DNA from: Otatea glauca
Lineage: Eukaryota; Streptophyta; Magnoliopsida; Poales; Poaceae
Reading direction: 5' to 3'
Assembly: GCA_036346275.1 (NCBI GenBank)
Contig: CM070722.1
Coordinates: 63,029,524-63,093,523, forward strand
DNA: 64,000 nucleotides
In this document: positions 35,201 to 47,828 of the stretch, piece after piece
Layout of the letters: every line of letters starts with the position of its first letter
Position numbering within the stretch: the first letter of the stretch is position 1
Translations under genes and position numbers: made by a program
Notes under the pieces: model-generated
What the model saw: only the letters and a program-made list of their open reading frames with translations
Databases searched by the model: none
Told to the model about the DNA's origin: nothing

Positions 35201-37565
35201 AAACGCATTCTGCTAAGATGAAGTGGTCATAACATGAACATGATTCTTTGTCCAGTGAAGATGGATTGAAACAGATCGTACCATATCAACTTGAATTGCT
35301 TGCATATTATCTGGTCCTGAACCTTGAATCCGGAAAAGTGCAACCCCATTTTCTGAATATGTATCATCTTCAATGCCATTTTCTGAGACAAATTTCTTAT
35401 ACCCAGTACTAGCACCACCCTGTATTAATTGGAAAATTTTAAAATACACAGGTGCAACAATCATATTGCCACAAAGATACACTTGGCAAAAATAGGACAG
35501 TGAAGCTTGATCACAAGAATTAGTAAAAGACTAACCTTGAATATAACCAAGTTCTGGAATATTGAGAAAAACTCAACAGGTTCTTTTCCTTCATAAAGTC
35601 GAACCTGTGATAACCACAGAATTTTGAGATTAAGCTGTTGAACCAAGATTTTACACATCTTTCAGACAAAGCTGGAAAAGCTTTACCAGAGCTGCCTGAA
35701 ATTTTAGAGACTCAACCATCCTGTTAGCAAGTGAAGTGGCTGCAGTCCTCTCATCCTGTTCACAGAAAAGGAGGGGGGGGGGGGGGGGGTGATTAGGAAA
35801 TTATTCTCCAGCTTGAGATCATTCAACGTACGAAAGAAAGTTTTCAAAGGGTCCTGAATGATTGGGCCTCAGAACAGAGTGATCAATTTACCCTTAATTT
35901 ATAAATGTCAGTAGAATACAGCAAAACAGAATCAATGCCAAGTCGCTACATACTCTCATACTCATCAAGACCATATCGTATGATTGTTGAAGATATGCCC
36001 TAGAGGCAATCATAGAGATTATTATATTTTCTTATGTTCATGATTTATTATCGTTCATGATTTATTATCTTGTTCCTTTAATAATATCATTATTATTTAT
36101 TAGCAAGTACGTGACTTGTTTGTGAAACTCTATATATGACTTTGTGATGATTATTCTACAGTGATCCCTAGTCGATAAACATATGAGGACACATATGAAT
36201 AGACTAGCATATGTATTAGTTGATGACCATATTTCACAGGTCATGGATATGGAGATATCAAACTAATAATATAGACACATGTTAGAGAACTTGGAATTGG
36301 ATTGACCCACCTTGAGACACTGCGAGAACGTTGTAATCTTACTCGTTATCAGTTGGTCTCATATACAATGTTTATGCTATATCCTTAGACTTGAGGTTGA
36401 CGCATATACTTGAGATGTGTAATGACTTACTTAGGGGTTGCTAAACGACTTTCGGATTTGTCGTGAAGCATGCTGCGAGGCATGATCGATCAAGATGGGA
36501 TTTGCCTCTCCATACAACGGGAGAGATGTCTCTAGGCCTCTCGAGTGGTCGGATTCCGAAAATGCATGGACATGCTACTCGCGGTTAAAGAGTTAACCGT
36601 AGTCGGGGATTCCGAGTCACGTTATCGAGAAAGAGTGGTCGAGCTAACTAAACAAGGATGGAACATACTCACCTTGAGTTTAATCGATATCATGAGGCAA
36701 AGGGAAATGCATATAACTAAGCATTGTTAAGGTTCGTCCGATGTTATCTTTACATATACTCGGAAGTCAACACGTTCTGCTAGGGACTGCTATCGATTAA
36801 TGGTCGAGTAAGAGTACTCAAGCCATGTCCAAGTATACGTGAACATATAGAGTCACACGCTTTAAGGGTTGGGACTTAATTCGCATGGTGAACCGAATTA
36901 TGATGGGTTTTGAGTTCCTAATGGGCCTCTAATGTAGAGACCTATTGTGGGGTGTTTATATAAAGGGAGGGGTGGTGGCTTTAGGGTTAGAGACACCATA
37001 GGAATTTGGAATTCCTGAAACCCTAACCGCCACACCTCCTTCGCTCAAAATCGCGCAGCCAGCGCTAGTACTCCGGCACGTGGCGTCCCTGCCCCGTACG
37101 TGTGGATGCTTTATAGGCGTTGCTGCGAAGCTTCAACACTAAGACGATCCGCAACTTGTGATAGTGACGAGGACGATCCGCAACCTGTGATGGTCATGAG
37201 GAGCTGTTGGAGTAGGCGCGGGGCTAGTACGACTATAACCGCACCAACGTGATACATCGACTCTACTTCCGCTACGGATCTGTGCGTCTAGTAATAATTT
37301 CGTGATCTATAACTTGCAATGGTTCCTTGGTAACGCGGTAAATTTTTTTTGTATTTATACTAGAGTAGCCTATACGTTCCCCTTCAAAGATACCAATTCA
37401 CAGAAGAACACAATGATTGCCTTTATGAGTCTCCTAGATTACTGTACAGGGAGATAAAGCCGGGAAGCAAGATAAGTCGTAATTCACTAATTCCCCTGAA
37501 TCAGTTGTCAATCCAGTACTTTCACACAGCCATTATGCATTACCGTTGTTTCAAATCATATGTGC

Positions 37566-37599
<34 letters not shown>

Positions 37600-40500
37600 A
37601 AATGCACCAAACAGTTACCTGAATACTCTTTCTCCCAAACCAAGTACCAATAAGACATTCCTCTCCGTCATCACCAGGGTAGCTATATTGAAAGATATAG
37701 CAATCTCCACTGTAGAACTTGCATTGCTCAGAGAATGAGAGAAAAGTCTTTTCACTGTCATTCACGCGCCAAACCTGTAAGATGTACCCAACTTCAGATT
37801 TTGTATGTCTAAATGAAATTTTAGCAACAAACTTGTCCCAGCATATAGGTGTTATTCTCACAAGAGCTCACAAACAAGAATGCAACAGCTATAACTGGAT
37901 TTGGTCTGATTGCAAATGTCTAGCAAGAAAGGAAATTTAACTGACCTGTAAGTTGCCTGTGCAATCAATTTGAGGCTGAGGCTCTTCCTTCACAGGAGCA
38001 GCTTTTGCTAGACCCTTAACATTTAATCCCTGCCGCTTAAGTAGAGCTATAGAAGGAAATTTATTTATCAACTAGTTTTAGTAGTGATAGAGAAAATAAA
38101 ACAAAAACTAATCCATGACATAGATGCTAACCTGCAACTTTTCCTCTGCTCTCGTCTGACACAACTGCATCAGCTTTCTTGGGCCATTTATCAAACTTTG
38201 ATCGGAATATGACAGTCTCAAATCCTTCCATCAGACGAATAATATGAGATTTTGGTCGATTTCCTTCACGAAGTAATTCCTGCAGAAGTGAGAATGCAAT
38301 GCTGTAGGTCAGAGTGAACTAACCTACAAGTAAACTGTAAAGTTGAACTGGCTAGTTAAAAACACTTTTCGTGCACTCAGATTTGAACTTAGTTCACAGA
38401 TAAGCACCATCATGACAAAAAGCATAGTCACCATAAAAATTCTAATTACTAATCTGGGTAAGTCAGAACATAGTTGGATGGTGTCTGGTTTGATACGTAA
38501 TTATGCCATGCCCCACGCCTAACCATAGCAATAGGTGGCCACACTTCATTAGGAAAATGTATGGTTTACTGCCATAGTGATGGCATTTCTAACTTAATTA
38601 GGTCCACCTGCTGTAGGATCTTTTTTCCTAACTTTGCCTAAGTTGTGGTAATTGATTAATCTGGCTATGAACCAAATAGGCCCTTCATCTCCCAATCATG
38701 TATGGCATGTCATTAATTTGAGCAGCCAAATTATCAAAAGCCATCATAAGCACTCAGACAAGAAAGCAGAAGAAAGACAATATTACCTCAGCAGCAGAGC
38801 CTGTTCGTTTCCTCTCTTCAAGCGATGTTTCTCTACCCATCCAGGCATAAATTTCGGATCCACAGTCCAGCAGGTAACACTTCGTTGAATCTAGCAGCTC
38901 TCTTGTTAGAACTTCACAATCCACAGAAACTGTATGGCCCTTATTGACACTGAAAATACAACAGAGAACATTTCATCAGAAGCAAAAATAAACATGTAAC
39001 ATAACCAACAAAAACAGAAGAAAGCACATTTACTGAAAAAAGAATTAAATTTCCCTAGAATTTGTCTCCTGTGAATATATTACCAGAGCAGCTTTGAAGG
39101 GAATGCAGGATCTTTTCCATTAAGCTCAGAAAAGGTCTTTCTTGGCAGAGGAGCAAATCCGCCAAAGAGACCCCAGAATTCACCAGCATCAGCGTCTGCC
39201 ATCAACTTGCCATCCTCTGTTTAAAAGATTAAATTGCAATTCTGAAATAAAAAAAGGACTTTGTCCATGTAAAACCTTTTGCCCGAAAGGCGAAAGTGAA
39301 CTTACCAACCGCAGCTACTTCACATTTGCCCTCATGGTTGGTGTCTTTGAGATATTGCACAACCTCGAGGGCTTTAGCCCTCTCCTGAATACTTGAATTT
39401 GATCCATTGAATTGGAATATCTTGGACTTTGTATCTAAAATAAATATGTCATCATGGTTGAGTGATGATCGTGCAAAAGGAACCTGTTGGGGGTTGCAAT
39501 GTGACTTCTCTCTTTGGTAGCTAATAACAGAATATACACAGACGAAATATCCACCTCTTTGACATGGACTGTATGCTTTCCTCTGCAGACAAATAATCTT
39601 GTTGCATGCTCCCGCTCATTGACTTCAGCATGCCTGAAACCAGATGCAACTCCACCTTCCTCTGGTATAATACAAGGTTTAAAATATGAAAGAAATTTCT
39701 CAGTCTCATTTCCTTGTACTTCACGGTATTGAACAGCACGTCCACCAAGAGCAGCATCCAGTTCCACAGTCTTGATTGCAGCTGTACCAGCTTCATCCTA
39801 TATTCATTAATTAAATCGCAACAAGTAAATCTGATAATTCATTAGCTAGGTTATCAGAAAAAAGAATAAGAAATTAAAATGTAACAGCAAACCTGACTGG
39901 TATCTTTACCAAGCCAATAATGGATATCATGCCGAAAAGAACCATTTTTAAGGGCAGTTGTCTGTTCCAATGACAAAATAACCATTAATGCAATCATAAT
40001 TCCACCATAATATAAATACTAATCAAAACATAGTTTTAATCTGACTAGTAATACAAACAGAATACCACTATTACTATATAAGCATAAACAAGAAACCAAA
40101 CAATCAAACAAATTTTTTTTTTAAAAAAAACTGATTCCTTCCAGTATGAAGGATTGCTTCGTTATGCTAAGAACAGCAGCAGGGGAACTCAAGATTTAAT
40201 GATCTTAAGAGTTAATATGTAAATGTAAGGAATGAGAACAATTGCATAGCTGGCATCAGACAGCTCTCAACAATTTTTCCTATAAAAATAAGCACAAGAC
40301 TTAGAAGCATTTACAATTTGAAAAAGATTTGAGTACCTTCAGTATTACGTAGGAATCTCCTGTGAGAAATTTCCCATACGATTCCCTGGGAACAGGAACA
40401 GCTTGTAATTTTTCAATCCGCCATATTTCCAATCCACTGAGGGTTGTTAAGGATAACTATGCAGGGATAAGCTAACAAGAATCATATAACGAAACATAAT

Positions 40501-40834
40501 TGAATGTAAGCAACACCACCATGCTAACCTAATCTATCCACTTACTTTTAGTGCAACGGTTTCTCACTGACGATTCATCAAATGTGTAGTTGACCTATAA
40601 GTGTACTAAAAATCTTCTATTTTATACAATGGGCATCATTAATTCAAAACAATAGTGCATAACAGCAATGACTAATGAGAGCGATGAAGACATATGACAT
40701 CCTTGGAATAAAACAATATACGAAAGATAAGAGAAAATGATAATGTGACCCGTTGGCGAATTAGCAACTGAAGGATACTCCTTTTGACCAGCCCCTTGAA
40801 AGACAGGGTCCACTTCCCTCATTGAAACCGCCAT
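32222..40834 (-). CDS. VLN3: Villin (actin-filament bundling protein), VLN3-like
   Basis: Cytoplasmic actin-binding protein that bundles, caps and severs filaments under calcium control. All 22 coding exons join in frame (2,910 nt, 969 aa). From the 5' end: 40834..40779, 40436..40337, 39961..39893, 39797..39555, 39483..39306, 39216..39084, 38949..38787, 38279..38132, 38046..37946, 37774..37619, 35755..35687, 35604..35536, 35419..35282, 35163..35035, 34422..34275, 34159..34149, 34062..33922, 33818..33693, 33601..33536, 33048..32727, 32641..32412, 32335..32222. Six gelsolin-like repeats cover about residues 20-740 (for example HYWLGKDTSQDEAGTAA, CYLLDCGSEIYAWMG, IFVLDCHSCVFIWVGQ). A Ser/Pro-rich linker follows, then the villin headpiece (about 910-969, ending LPKWKQNRLKIALQLF). 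The start MAVSMREVDP is the usual villin N-terminus. The 11-nt exon 34159..34149 and a large LTR insertion in intron 10 are unusual. The paralogue name rests on recall and inferred synteny. Confidence 0.92.
35771..35789. repeat. Poly-G tract in a villin intron
   Basis: A run of about 18 G lies just upstream (in - strand terms) of the acceptor of villin exon 11. It may be a sequencing-sensitive or slippage-prone site. Confidence 0.9.
35985..37386 (+). mobile_element. Copia solo LTR (Angela/BARE-like) in villin intron 10
   Basis: Starts TGTTGAAGATATGCCCTAGA, the signature start of grass Angela/BARE/WIS LTRs, and ends TTCCCCTTCA. Flanks are ATGAT (35980-35984) and AAGAT (37387-37391), a 5-bp target duplication with one change. 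There is no internal region, so it is a solo LTR of 1,402 bp. It lies in the villin intron between exons 10 and 11, on the opposite strand to the gene, and makes up about three quarters of the 1.86-kb intron. Confidence 0.9.
37570..37596. repeat. (AG)n microsatellite near a villin splice donor
   Basis: About 13 AG units, 23 bp beyond the donor of villin exon 10 (37619). On the transcript it reads as CT repeats. Confidence 0.9.
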
Positions 40835-42835
40835 AGTACCCTTAGATTTTGTCAGACTAGTCTTGGGTGGCTTTTGCTTCAAGAAAGAAGAAAAGGTGTG
40901 CTGAAAAAGGAAAATTCATAAATGAATTGGTAGAGATTTCATTTACAACAATGAAAGCTTTGCAGCTCAAAGGCAAGCCCATTAACTCAAATCTTGAAGA
41001 AGAATATGCATAGAGATTATAGATTCCGCTAGTGAAAACCCCAAATGAGACAAACAACATGCCGTGTTGATTGTCTACACTACATTCAAAAGTTTCCTAT
41101 TCAAACAGCCCACTGAAAGCAACACAATACCAAAAGCTTGAGATTTTGCCCATAATAGGGGCAGAAGACATCTTTCCATACGAATACGATGAAACCTTTG
41201 GCAATTGCTAGACCTGAGACCTGCTCCGATACACTGATCGCAGCTCGACACCCAAAAAACTAAGGAGTTTTCATGACATAGAGCTAACATCCTGAGTCGT
41301 CTGGTCCAGTCAGATCCAATGTCATCCGGTTTCAACCATACACGAAGAGTTGCTCATATCCAATCGGCCATGTAGTGCGCCACAAGCATAAGATTTGAAA
41401 TTGCCAGTCAAGATTCATCAAATTCCAGACAAAGTGGCACATCCTTTGCAGTATCAACCTCCTGTGTCCGCAACAAAGACAAGATCTTGACACATCTCAA
41501 GGATCGATGAAGCTGTTTCAATCAGACTCCACGCCCACCCGTGGCAACGATACACAAAGATGTACTTGTAGCTCTGTATATGGACATCCTTGAAAACCCA
41601 CTCACTAATTATGATTTTAGCGTCAAGAAAATTGGAGTGTGTATTGGATATACTTATCCAACTTGAATCAACTCCCACCTTCCATCCCCCAATAGCATGG
41701 GTCGGATTTGATAAGCCCAATAAAAGGTCAAAACAAAATCCAAGATATGTATCGTTTTTTGTGCAACTCCAAGCTAAAATCCAATTGACTAAACCTGACG
41801 TCCTAGGATCCGACAAACAATCCATATACAGCTTACTAAATACAAAATCAAAAGGCCACGAGAAAATTTTGCATGATCCCAAAGCTCCGACACGGATTAA
41901 CCGAATAAAAGTGCGTATCACGTTGACAACAATCTAACTGGACAGCCAAATCTGCCGACCTCTGGAACCCGAACCAGCACCGAAATCAACACAAAATCCA
42001 TCAAGTCGCAGATGAACACTTGCAAACCGAATCGAATTCCCGCCACCCAGATCCAACTCACGGCAAAAAAGCAACAAAAACTCCAACTTTCGCACGACGA
42101 GACTCCAAACAGCTTCCCACAACTGCCTCCAATTCAATGCTCAATCCAAACAAAAAGCGCCACCTCCAGGCCAAATGCTAAGATCACCAGATCCCAATCC
42201 ACCAACGAAATAAAAAAAAAACATGCGCCACAGGAACACGCTAACAAGCCGCCTAAAACCCATTCATCCCAATCCGTACCTCCCAAATCCCAAAACTAAA
42301 CACAAACACACAAGAAAAAACGCCGTTCCACACCGAATTCCCGCACCCCAGATCCGAGCGACCCCAACCAGGCAAACTCCGAATCGCGCATACCTTAATC
42401 GCGGACCCCGGCGCGGCCATGGCCCCGACCTCAGATCGGACCCAGAGCAGCGTCCGCCCGAACCCCCGCAGGAACCGCGACGATCAGACCAACTTAACAA
42501 CCCCCACCGCGGCCCCCCATTAAACAAATCCCATCCCATTTTGTCAAAAAAGAAAAAAAATAATCGGGCGAAATGGGATTTGGCCGCACCTGAGTCGGGG
42601 GACGGCGTCGAATCGTGGGGGTGACTAGCTAGCTAGCGCGGTTGCTGTCGCTGATGCCGTTAGCGCGCGCCTGGTTGGGCCGGCGTTAGCACAGAGAAGC
42701 GAAAGCGAGGTGCGTTTAACGGTTAAATTAATCGGCTAATCGCTCGGTTAAATGGGAGGAGAGGGGAGGGAGGAGGCGAGAGGCGAGGCGTGCTCGCCAC
42801 TACGGAGGAGGACGACGACGACGAGGAGGGGTGGA
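40835..42835 (-). promoter_or_regulatory. Villin 5' leader with a 1.7-kb intron
   Basis: The leader exon adjoining the ATG is 40900..40835 (acceptor TTTTTCAG|CACACC). The upstream non-coding exon ends at 42590 with a clean donor (GACTCAG|GTGCGG) and begins near 42835. The leader intron therefore spans 42589-40901. Cereal villin genes often have such leader introns. Exon limits are inferred from splice signals only. Confidence 0.6.
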
Positions 42836-42860
42836 GGTGGAATTGTTCGGGAGCTTGTGC

Positions 42861-42868
42861 TATATATA
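42861..42868 (-). promoter_or_regulatory. Villin TATA box
   Basis: TATATATA on the - strand about 30 bp upstream of the inferred transcription start and just above the CT-rich leader (42780-42830). Confidence 0.55.
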
Positions 42869-42954
42869 CTTTGTTTTTTTTTTCTGCGCCGTTATTGTGT
42901 CGTGGCTGCCTGATAGGATCGTGTATGATCCAGCTGGGAAGACATGTGTGCGCG

Positions 42955-43225
42955 CGCATATTATAGTATAATACATATTTATGTCATTTATAGACAGTAT
43001 TAAAGATAATTTATATAATAAACTGTCTGTATAGTTATCTGTAATGATCTCTCGTACAATTAATAAACTGTATGTATAATAGTATACATAATATAAAACT
43101 GTCTATAAGATCGTCTGTTAAATAATAAACATCATTTTCTCTCACCTCACTTTCTCTCCCCTATGTCATGTAAAATCTTATGATATATTCTTATAGACAG
43201 CTGATATATACCATTGTATATACCC
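42955..43225. mobile_element. Tourist-type MITE, diverged copy
   Basis: Along its length it matches the MITE at 20663-20943: TAGACAG, AAACTGTCTGTATAGTTATC, CTGTCTATAAGA, the CTCTCTCC block and GACAGCTGATATATACCATTG. The right end TACCATTGTATATACCC is recognisable and the left end is decayed. It sits just upstream of the villin promoter. Confidence 0.75.
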
Positions 43226-43649
43226 TTATGACTATATTATAGTGTCAAACTGCCAACAGCATAGAAAGAAGAAGCATAACAGCTAGATTTTGCATAATTT
43301 GGGAGAGGAAAAGGGGAGCTGGACAAAACGAAAGACAGGTCGTTGAAAATTGCAGTGTTGGTGTTTTGTCAAAAGTTTTGAGGTTCGAGTTGCTTCCTCT
43401 GAATAGTAAACAAAGAAATGTAAAGGAACTATTTTCTGTCGCTTTCGGCTAAATTACCAGTCAAATACTGCATAATCTAGAATATCATTACAATGTTCTA
43501 ACGCAAGAGCAGTTGAATTCTCGTAATACATATATTGTCTTACGGTAACTTCGGACCTCCTACGGTTAGATGACAGTATGGCGCGAAAAGTAATTGAAGT
43601 TAGTTTGTCCCGTTATTACTGTATTTCGATGTCCTAGCCTTAGGTGATA
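43226..43649. other. Intergenic region, nothing recognised
   Basis: Short AT-rich spacer between two MITEs. No gene or repeat ends seen. Confidence 0.5.
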
Positions 43650-43962
43650 CTCCCTCCAACCTGAAAAGTAAAGTCCCGAAGAAATTTTAGGACGAATTAT
43701 GATTTCTGTCAAAAGACTCTAATGCCCTTATTTAATACTGTGTCTCTATTAATTGGCAACATGCATGCATTAATTAATCACGATTATAGGGAATGATATG
43801 CCGCGTTTTTGTTTTGAAATATGTGTGGTCGCATGTATCTGCGTGCATCTGCATGCATGGGCACAATTTGAGAACATAATGTAAGGGGGAGAGCTTCCAA
43901 TCCCTAATATTTGAGGACACAATTTGAACACTTATCTCCCTTACTTTCAAGGACGGAGGGAG
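43650..43962. mobile_element. Stowaway-type MITE (313 bp)
   Basis: Starts CTCCCTCCAACCTGAAAAGT and ends ACTTTCAAGGACGGAGGGAG. TA flanks both sides (43648-43649 and 43963-43964). The inverted ends and TA duplication are typical of Stowaway. Confidence 0.9.
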
Positions 43963-43964
43963 TA

Positions 43965-44921
43965 ATATGATATGAAAAGAAATTCAACTTAGTTCACTCC
44001 CGTTGTTGCTGCAATTTTGGGGTTAAGAAAGGTCGGATCTTAACGTATACATGTCACCTTTATAGTAAGTAGTATATGTAATGCCGTTAGATATAGATAC
44101 GGAGCGAAAAACGATTCAAATTAGTTCGCTGTTAGCGTTACAATTATTAAAACATACAACTGTAGAAGGAAGCTTCCTTACCTGTTCGTTATTTAGAAGA
44201 ATTACAAACGAAGGAAACTTTTCGCTCGCCACACTGATGCAAAAGGAGGCTCTAACCAAGGTTGGCAAACATGCCAACCTTTGATGTTATCAAAAGCTGG
44301 CTAATTGTTGCCGCCGTTGTGCTGAGTTGTTCGGCGGCTTGAACCAATCCACCCTCTACCAAAAAAATTTGCCGCCGCCGAAAGGTGACTAGGATTGTTT
44401 AGGATAGTTCATGCCATTCATAGGGATCGATCACCGTCCATGGGCCCACTAAAAAAATCCCGAGAAAAAGGAGAGCGATAGAACGACAAGACGACGAGAA
44501 GGACGTGCCCGATTGGGACTCGGGTCGGGAGTTGAGAAGAGAAGAGACAAAGCCCTATTTCAGCTCTAGCCCACCACGTGTACATGCGCGCCACCCTGGA
44601 CCCGGAGGCGTGGTGCATTGGTTGGGAGTCGAGGTGTACCGACGCGACAGGGTGGACAGAGCCCCTGGCCCCTGTTCGGTGCTTTGGACGGGTCCTGCTC
44701 TGCTCCTGTGTGACTGTGTCTGACGGTGGCGGTGCCGCCAGCCGCCGCGCGACGGTGTCATTTGACGTTGCTTTTCGCTTCAGGCTTGGCGCGGCGTTCT
44801 GTGAAGAGGCTGTGTTTCGCGTTGCCGGGAGAGACGTACGAGTGTACGACACGGTTTTCCGAGCGTGGCGTCGTGCAAGCGTCGAATGGTGGGAGATTGG
44901 GGCGGGTCAGATCGTGCTGGG
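43965..44921. other. Intergenic region; GC-rich stretch 44500-44900 without a recognised protein
   Basis: Frames of over 100 codons exist on both strands at 44418-44931, but none resembles a family. They overlap each other antisense in GC-rich sequence, as expected by chance. Confidence 0.5.
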
Positions 44922-46012
44922 CAAGGTTTAAAAATCCCGGTTAAATTTTAGGTGAGGATGAGATTTCAACTTTTTTGGACCGCATTTGGATCAATATCCC
45001 TTGAGAACATCATCTTCAATGAAAATATTTGGAAAACTGAATTTTTGAGACGTTTTATAAAAATAACAAAAACACTGTCAGATTTTTATAAAAATATACA
45101 AGCTTGATCATGCTCTGAAAAATTTATGGTACCATATTTAGAAGTCTAAGATCATATTAAATTTTTTTCAGAAGCATTGAACTTGATTTGTTATCTTTAA
45201 AAAATCAAAAAGAGATGGAACTTAACGAGACAGTAATCTTGTCAGAATTTTATAAATTCGCTGGTATGTGAACATGATCCAAAAATTTTATGAAAGTTTA
45301 ATAATTGCCTCAGAATCCTTCTCAAAAAGTTTCAAAAATTTTAAATCTTTTTTGATTGCTCAATCAAATCTATAAAAGCAATACATGTTCTCAAGCACGC
45401 TTTTGTAAGGATAGTAGCACTATCGGAATTTTTGAAACTTCCTCATGATTGATAATCATCTGAAATTTTATCGAAATATTAGTGATGCATCAAGACCATC
45501 CACAAAAAAAATTTAAATTTATAACGTGTTTTGAACTAATTTTCATTCAGTTGAAATTTGCCGGTAAAGCTTTTATCAGGACAGTACCACTGTTAGAATT
45601 TTTCAAAATTCCTCAGACTTTATCATCATCTAAAAATTTTATAGGAATATTATTAATATGTCAGGATCATCCACAAAAAATTTCAAAATTTTATAACATG
45701 GTCTGAATCATTTTTCATTAGGTTCAAATTTTCGTGTAAGGCTTTTATCAGGACAATAGCATTTTCTAAATTTTTAAAATTTCCTCAGGCTTGATCGTCA
45801 TTTGAAAATTTTATGTGAACATTAATGATGCGTTAGGACCATCCACAAAAAAAATAAAAAATTTCTAACGTGGTTTGAACTATTTTTCATTCGGTTCAAA
45901 TTTGTCGAGATTTTGGCTGAATTTTTAGTAATTTTATCTGAAATCTCGGTCTAAAAATTCTAGAAAATTTTGCTTTTTAAATTTTATCCGAAATTCTAAA
46001 ATTTCGGATATC
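44922..46012. mobile_element. AT-rich hAT-like element, family copy 2 (opposite orientation)
   Basis: The left end CAAGGTTTAAAAATCCCGG matches the terminal repeat of the element at 27767-29380. The interior repeats (TCAGGACAGTACCACTG, CATCATCTAAAAATTTTAT, GTCAGGATCATCCACAAA) are reverse complements of those in copy 1. The right end is blurred after CCGAAATTTC-like sequence near 46000, so the element may be truncated. Confidence 0.65.
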
Positions 46013-47035
46013 AGCGTGACAGGGGAGCTAGGAGCACCCGCGCTTCTCGCGCGCTCGGGTATAAAACAACAATTGTGCGGAAGAAGACACGGACAACGAG
46101 CTTCCTGCTTTTTCCTTATCAAGATTAGGCCGCAATGTCATCCTATGTTCCATATTTAAAAAAAAAAAACTGTCATCGTTGTTAGATATAATTAAACTGT
46201 AGTATTTAGCAAGCGAATTTCAAAATACACTATTGTACAATAGAATCAAACTACTAGAAAAGACAAGAGTTCATATCTCTCGTATTCGTCTTTTTGATTG
46301 TTCTTGAGATATTCTTAATATTAGGGATCGGCATTAGGATTGATCTACGCAAATCAATTTATTATTCAACATGTTATCAGTACGAAGCTCTTCAATACCG
46401 AACAGAATTTTCTGTTCGCATCAATCTACACTGTATCGAATTTCGACTTACATCAAGTGATAAATTTACTATAAGCCATACGTAAGTTAACCTTGTCTAA
46501 GTAGTTTCTTTAATCCTGCAGATTGATTATCCTAATTACCTAGGTTAATGGTTATTAATCGATGATTAGAGACTAGATTAATCTAATCAGAGCAATTAAG
46601 GATTTTCTTGTTACTATTCATTAAATCAATCTAAGAAAACAATCGAGCACTTCGGCCGCCAACGACCTAAATAAAATATCTCAAATTTTGATCAGTTTCG
46701 AATTTGAAATTAGCAGCCAGAAAATGGAAAAGCATTTTCTTTAAATGCAAAAAATTCTAGAAAAACCAGAAATGCCTGAAAATTCGCAATAAATGCAGAA
46801 TAATAATTTGGCAACTTCTCATTAAATACTACTGTATATAAAGCTCCAAGATTTCTCGGCTCCTCTGGGAGCCACGGTCTTCGGGGGCGATGTGGACACG
46901 CACCCTCCTGTCGCGTCGCGGGCGCAGGCGCTCGCGTGGTCTGTCGTTTGTACTGCGAGCACCACGTTAAACCATGTCGCCCGCGTGGCTCAGCCGCTTT
47001 ATACGGTTGATATATTTTATCGCCATTAGTTGACA
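46013..47035. other. Intergenic region, nothing recognised
   Basis: AT-rich to 46800, then a short GC-rich part. No gene is supported. Confidence 0.45.
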
Positions 47036-47039
47036 GCAA

Positions 47040-47110
47040 CGCTTGCGCGGCACGATGGTAACACCCCTCGCTCCATCGGTCGCGCGTTCGAACCCCGCTC
47101 GCGTCGCCCC
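47040..47110 (+). repeat. tRNA-like / SINE-like pol III promoter sequence
   Basis: A good B-box-like sequence (CGTTCGAACCCC at 47085-47096) lies about 30 bp after an A-box-like GGCACGATGGTAAC (47049-47062). The T arm pairs imperfectly and no clean acceptor stem or anticodon arm is seen, so this is not called a tRNA. It could be the head of a SINE. Confidence 0.35.
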
Positions 47111-47359
47111 GAGCGACGCACGTTTTTTTGCAAAAAAGTGCTCGATAAAACTCGAAATTGCAAAATAGTCCTTTCTTTACGAGGAGGCCCCTGTAACTCC
47201 TGAATTTTTCACGAAAAGGCCCTCAAAATTTTCTGGAATTATAGATTTACTTGTTTTTTTGTGAAAAGCCCCCCCCCCCCAAAAATTCCGTTTTCCCAAA
47301 AAAATCCCTAAAATTATGGAATAGTCTTTTTTTTTTGCTAGAATACCCTCGAGGTTTCT

Positions 47360-47730
47360 TTCGTTTGTTTTTTGGCGCCCCATCTTTTACGGAGAGGCGC
47401 TCAATTTTTTTCCACATGGAACCCTATTTTGTACGGAGAGTCGCTCAAAATTTTCCGCATTCTTTTGTTTGTTTTTTGGCGCCTCGTTTTGTACAGAGAG
47501 GCGCTCAAATTTTTTCACAGACCCTCCGAAGCTTCCGTAATTTTTCTTCTTCTTTCGTTTGTTTTTTTGGCACCCCATTTTGTGCGGTGAGGCGCTCAAA
47601 TTTTTTCGCAAACCCTTCGGAGCTTCCAAAATTTATTTTTAATACGTCATTTTGTACAGAGAGGTGCTCAAATTTTTGCGTCGGCCCTACGGAACTTCCG
47701 CAATTTATTTTTAGCGCGTTGTTTTTTACG
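47360..47730. repeat. Degenerate minisatellite (GCGCTCAAATTTTT units)
   Basis: The word pattern TTTTGTACxGAGAGGCGCTCAAATTTTTT recurs at about 47382, 47430, 47489, 47578 and 47648, with TTTGTTTTTTGGCGCC between some copies. Spacing alternates around 50-90 bp. A C-run (about 13) sits just upstream at 47268. Frames through it are repeat artefacts. Confidence 0.8.
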
Positions 47731-47828
47731 AAAATTTGCCTGAATATTTTAAAAAAACATATTTGTCTATTTTTTCCCTGTTAAACCCTCAAAACTCATG
47801 CAATTTCGTTGGTTGTATTGTATCGGCT

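Noticed and set aside
42012..42624. ORFs of 95 and 133 codons upstream of the villin start
   Set aside because: They lie in the villin leader intron and leader exon, on the opposite strand, and have no family-like sequence.
44418..44931. Overlapping ORFs of 117 and 144 codons
   Set aside because: Opposite-strand frames in the same GC-rich stretch, neither resembling a protein family.
47040..47110. tRNA gene
   Set aside because: Only the B-box region is convincing; acceptor and anticodon arms do not pair.
47251..47784. ORF of 177 codons
   Set aside because: Phe-rich frame created by the degenerate minisatellite.
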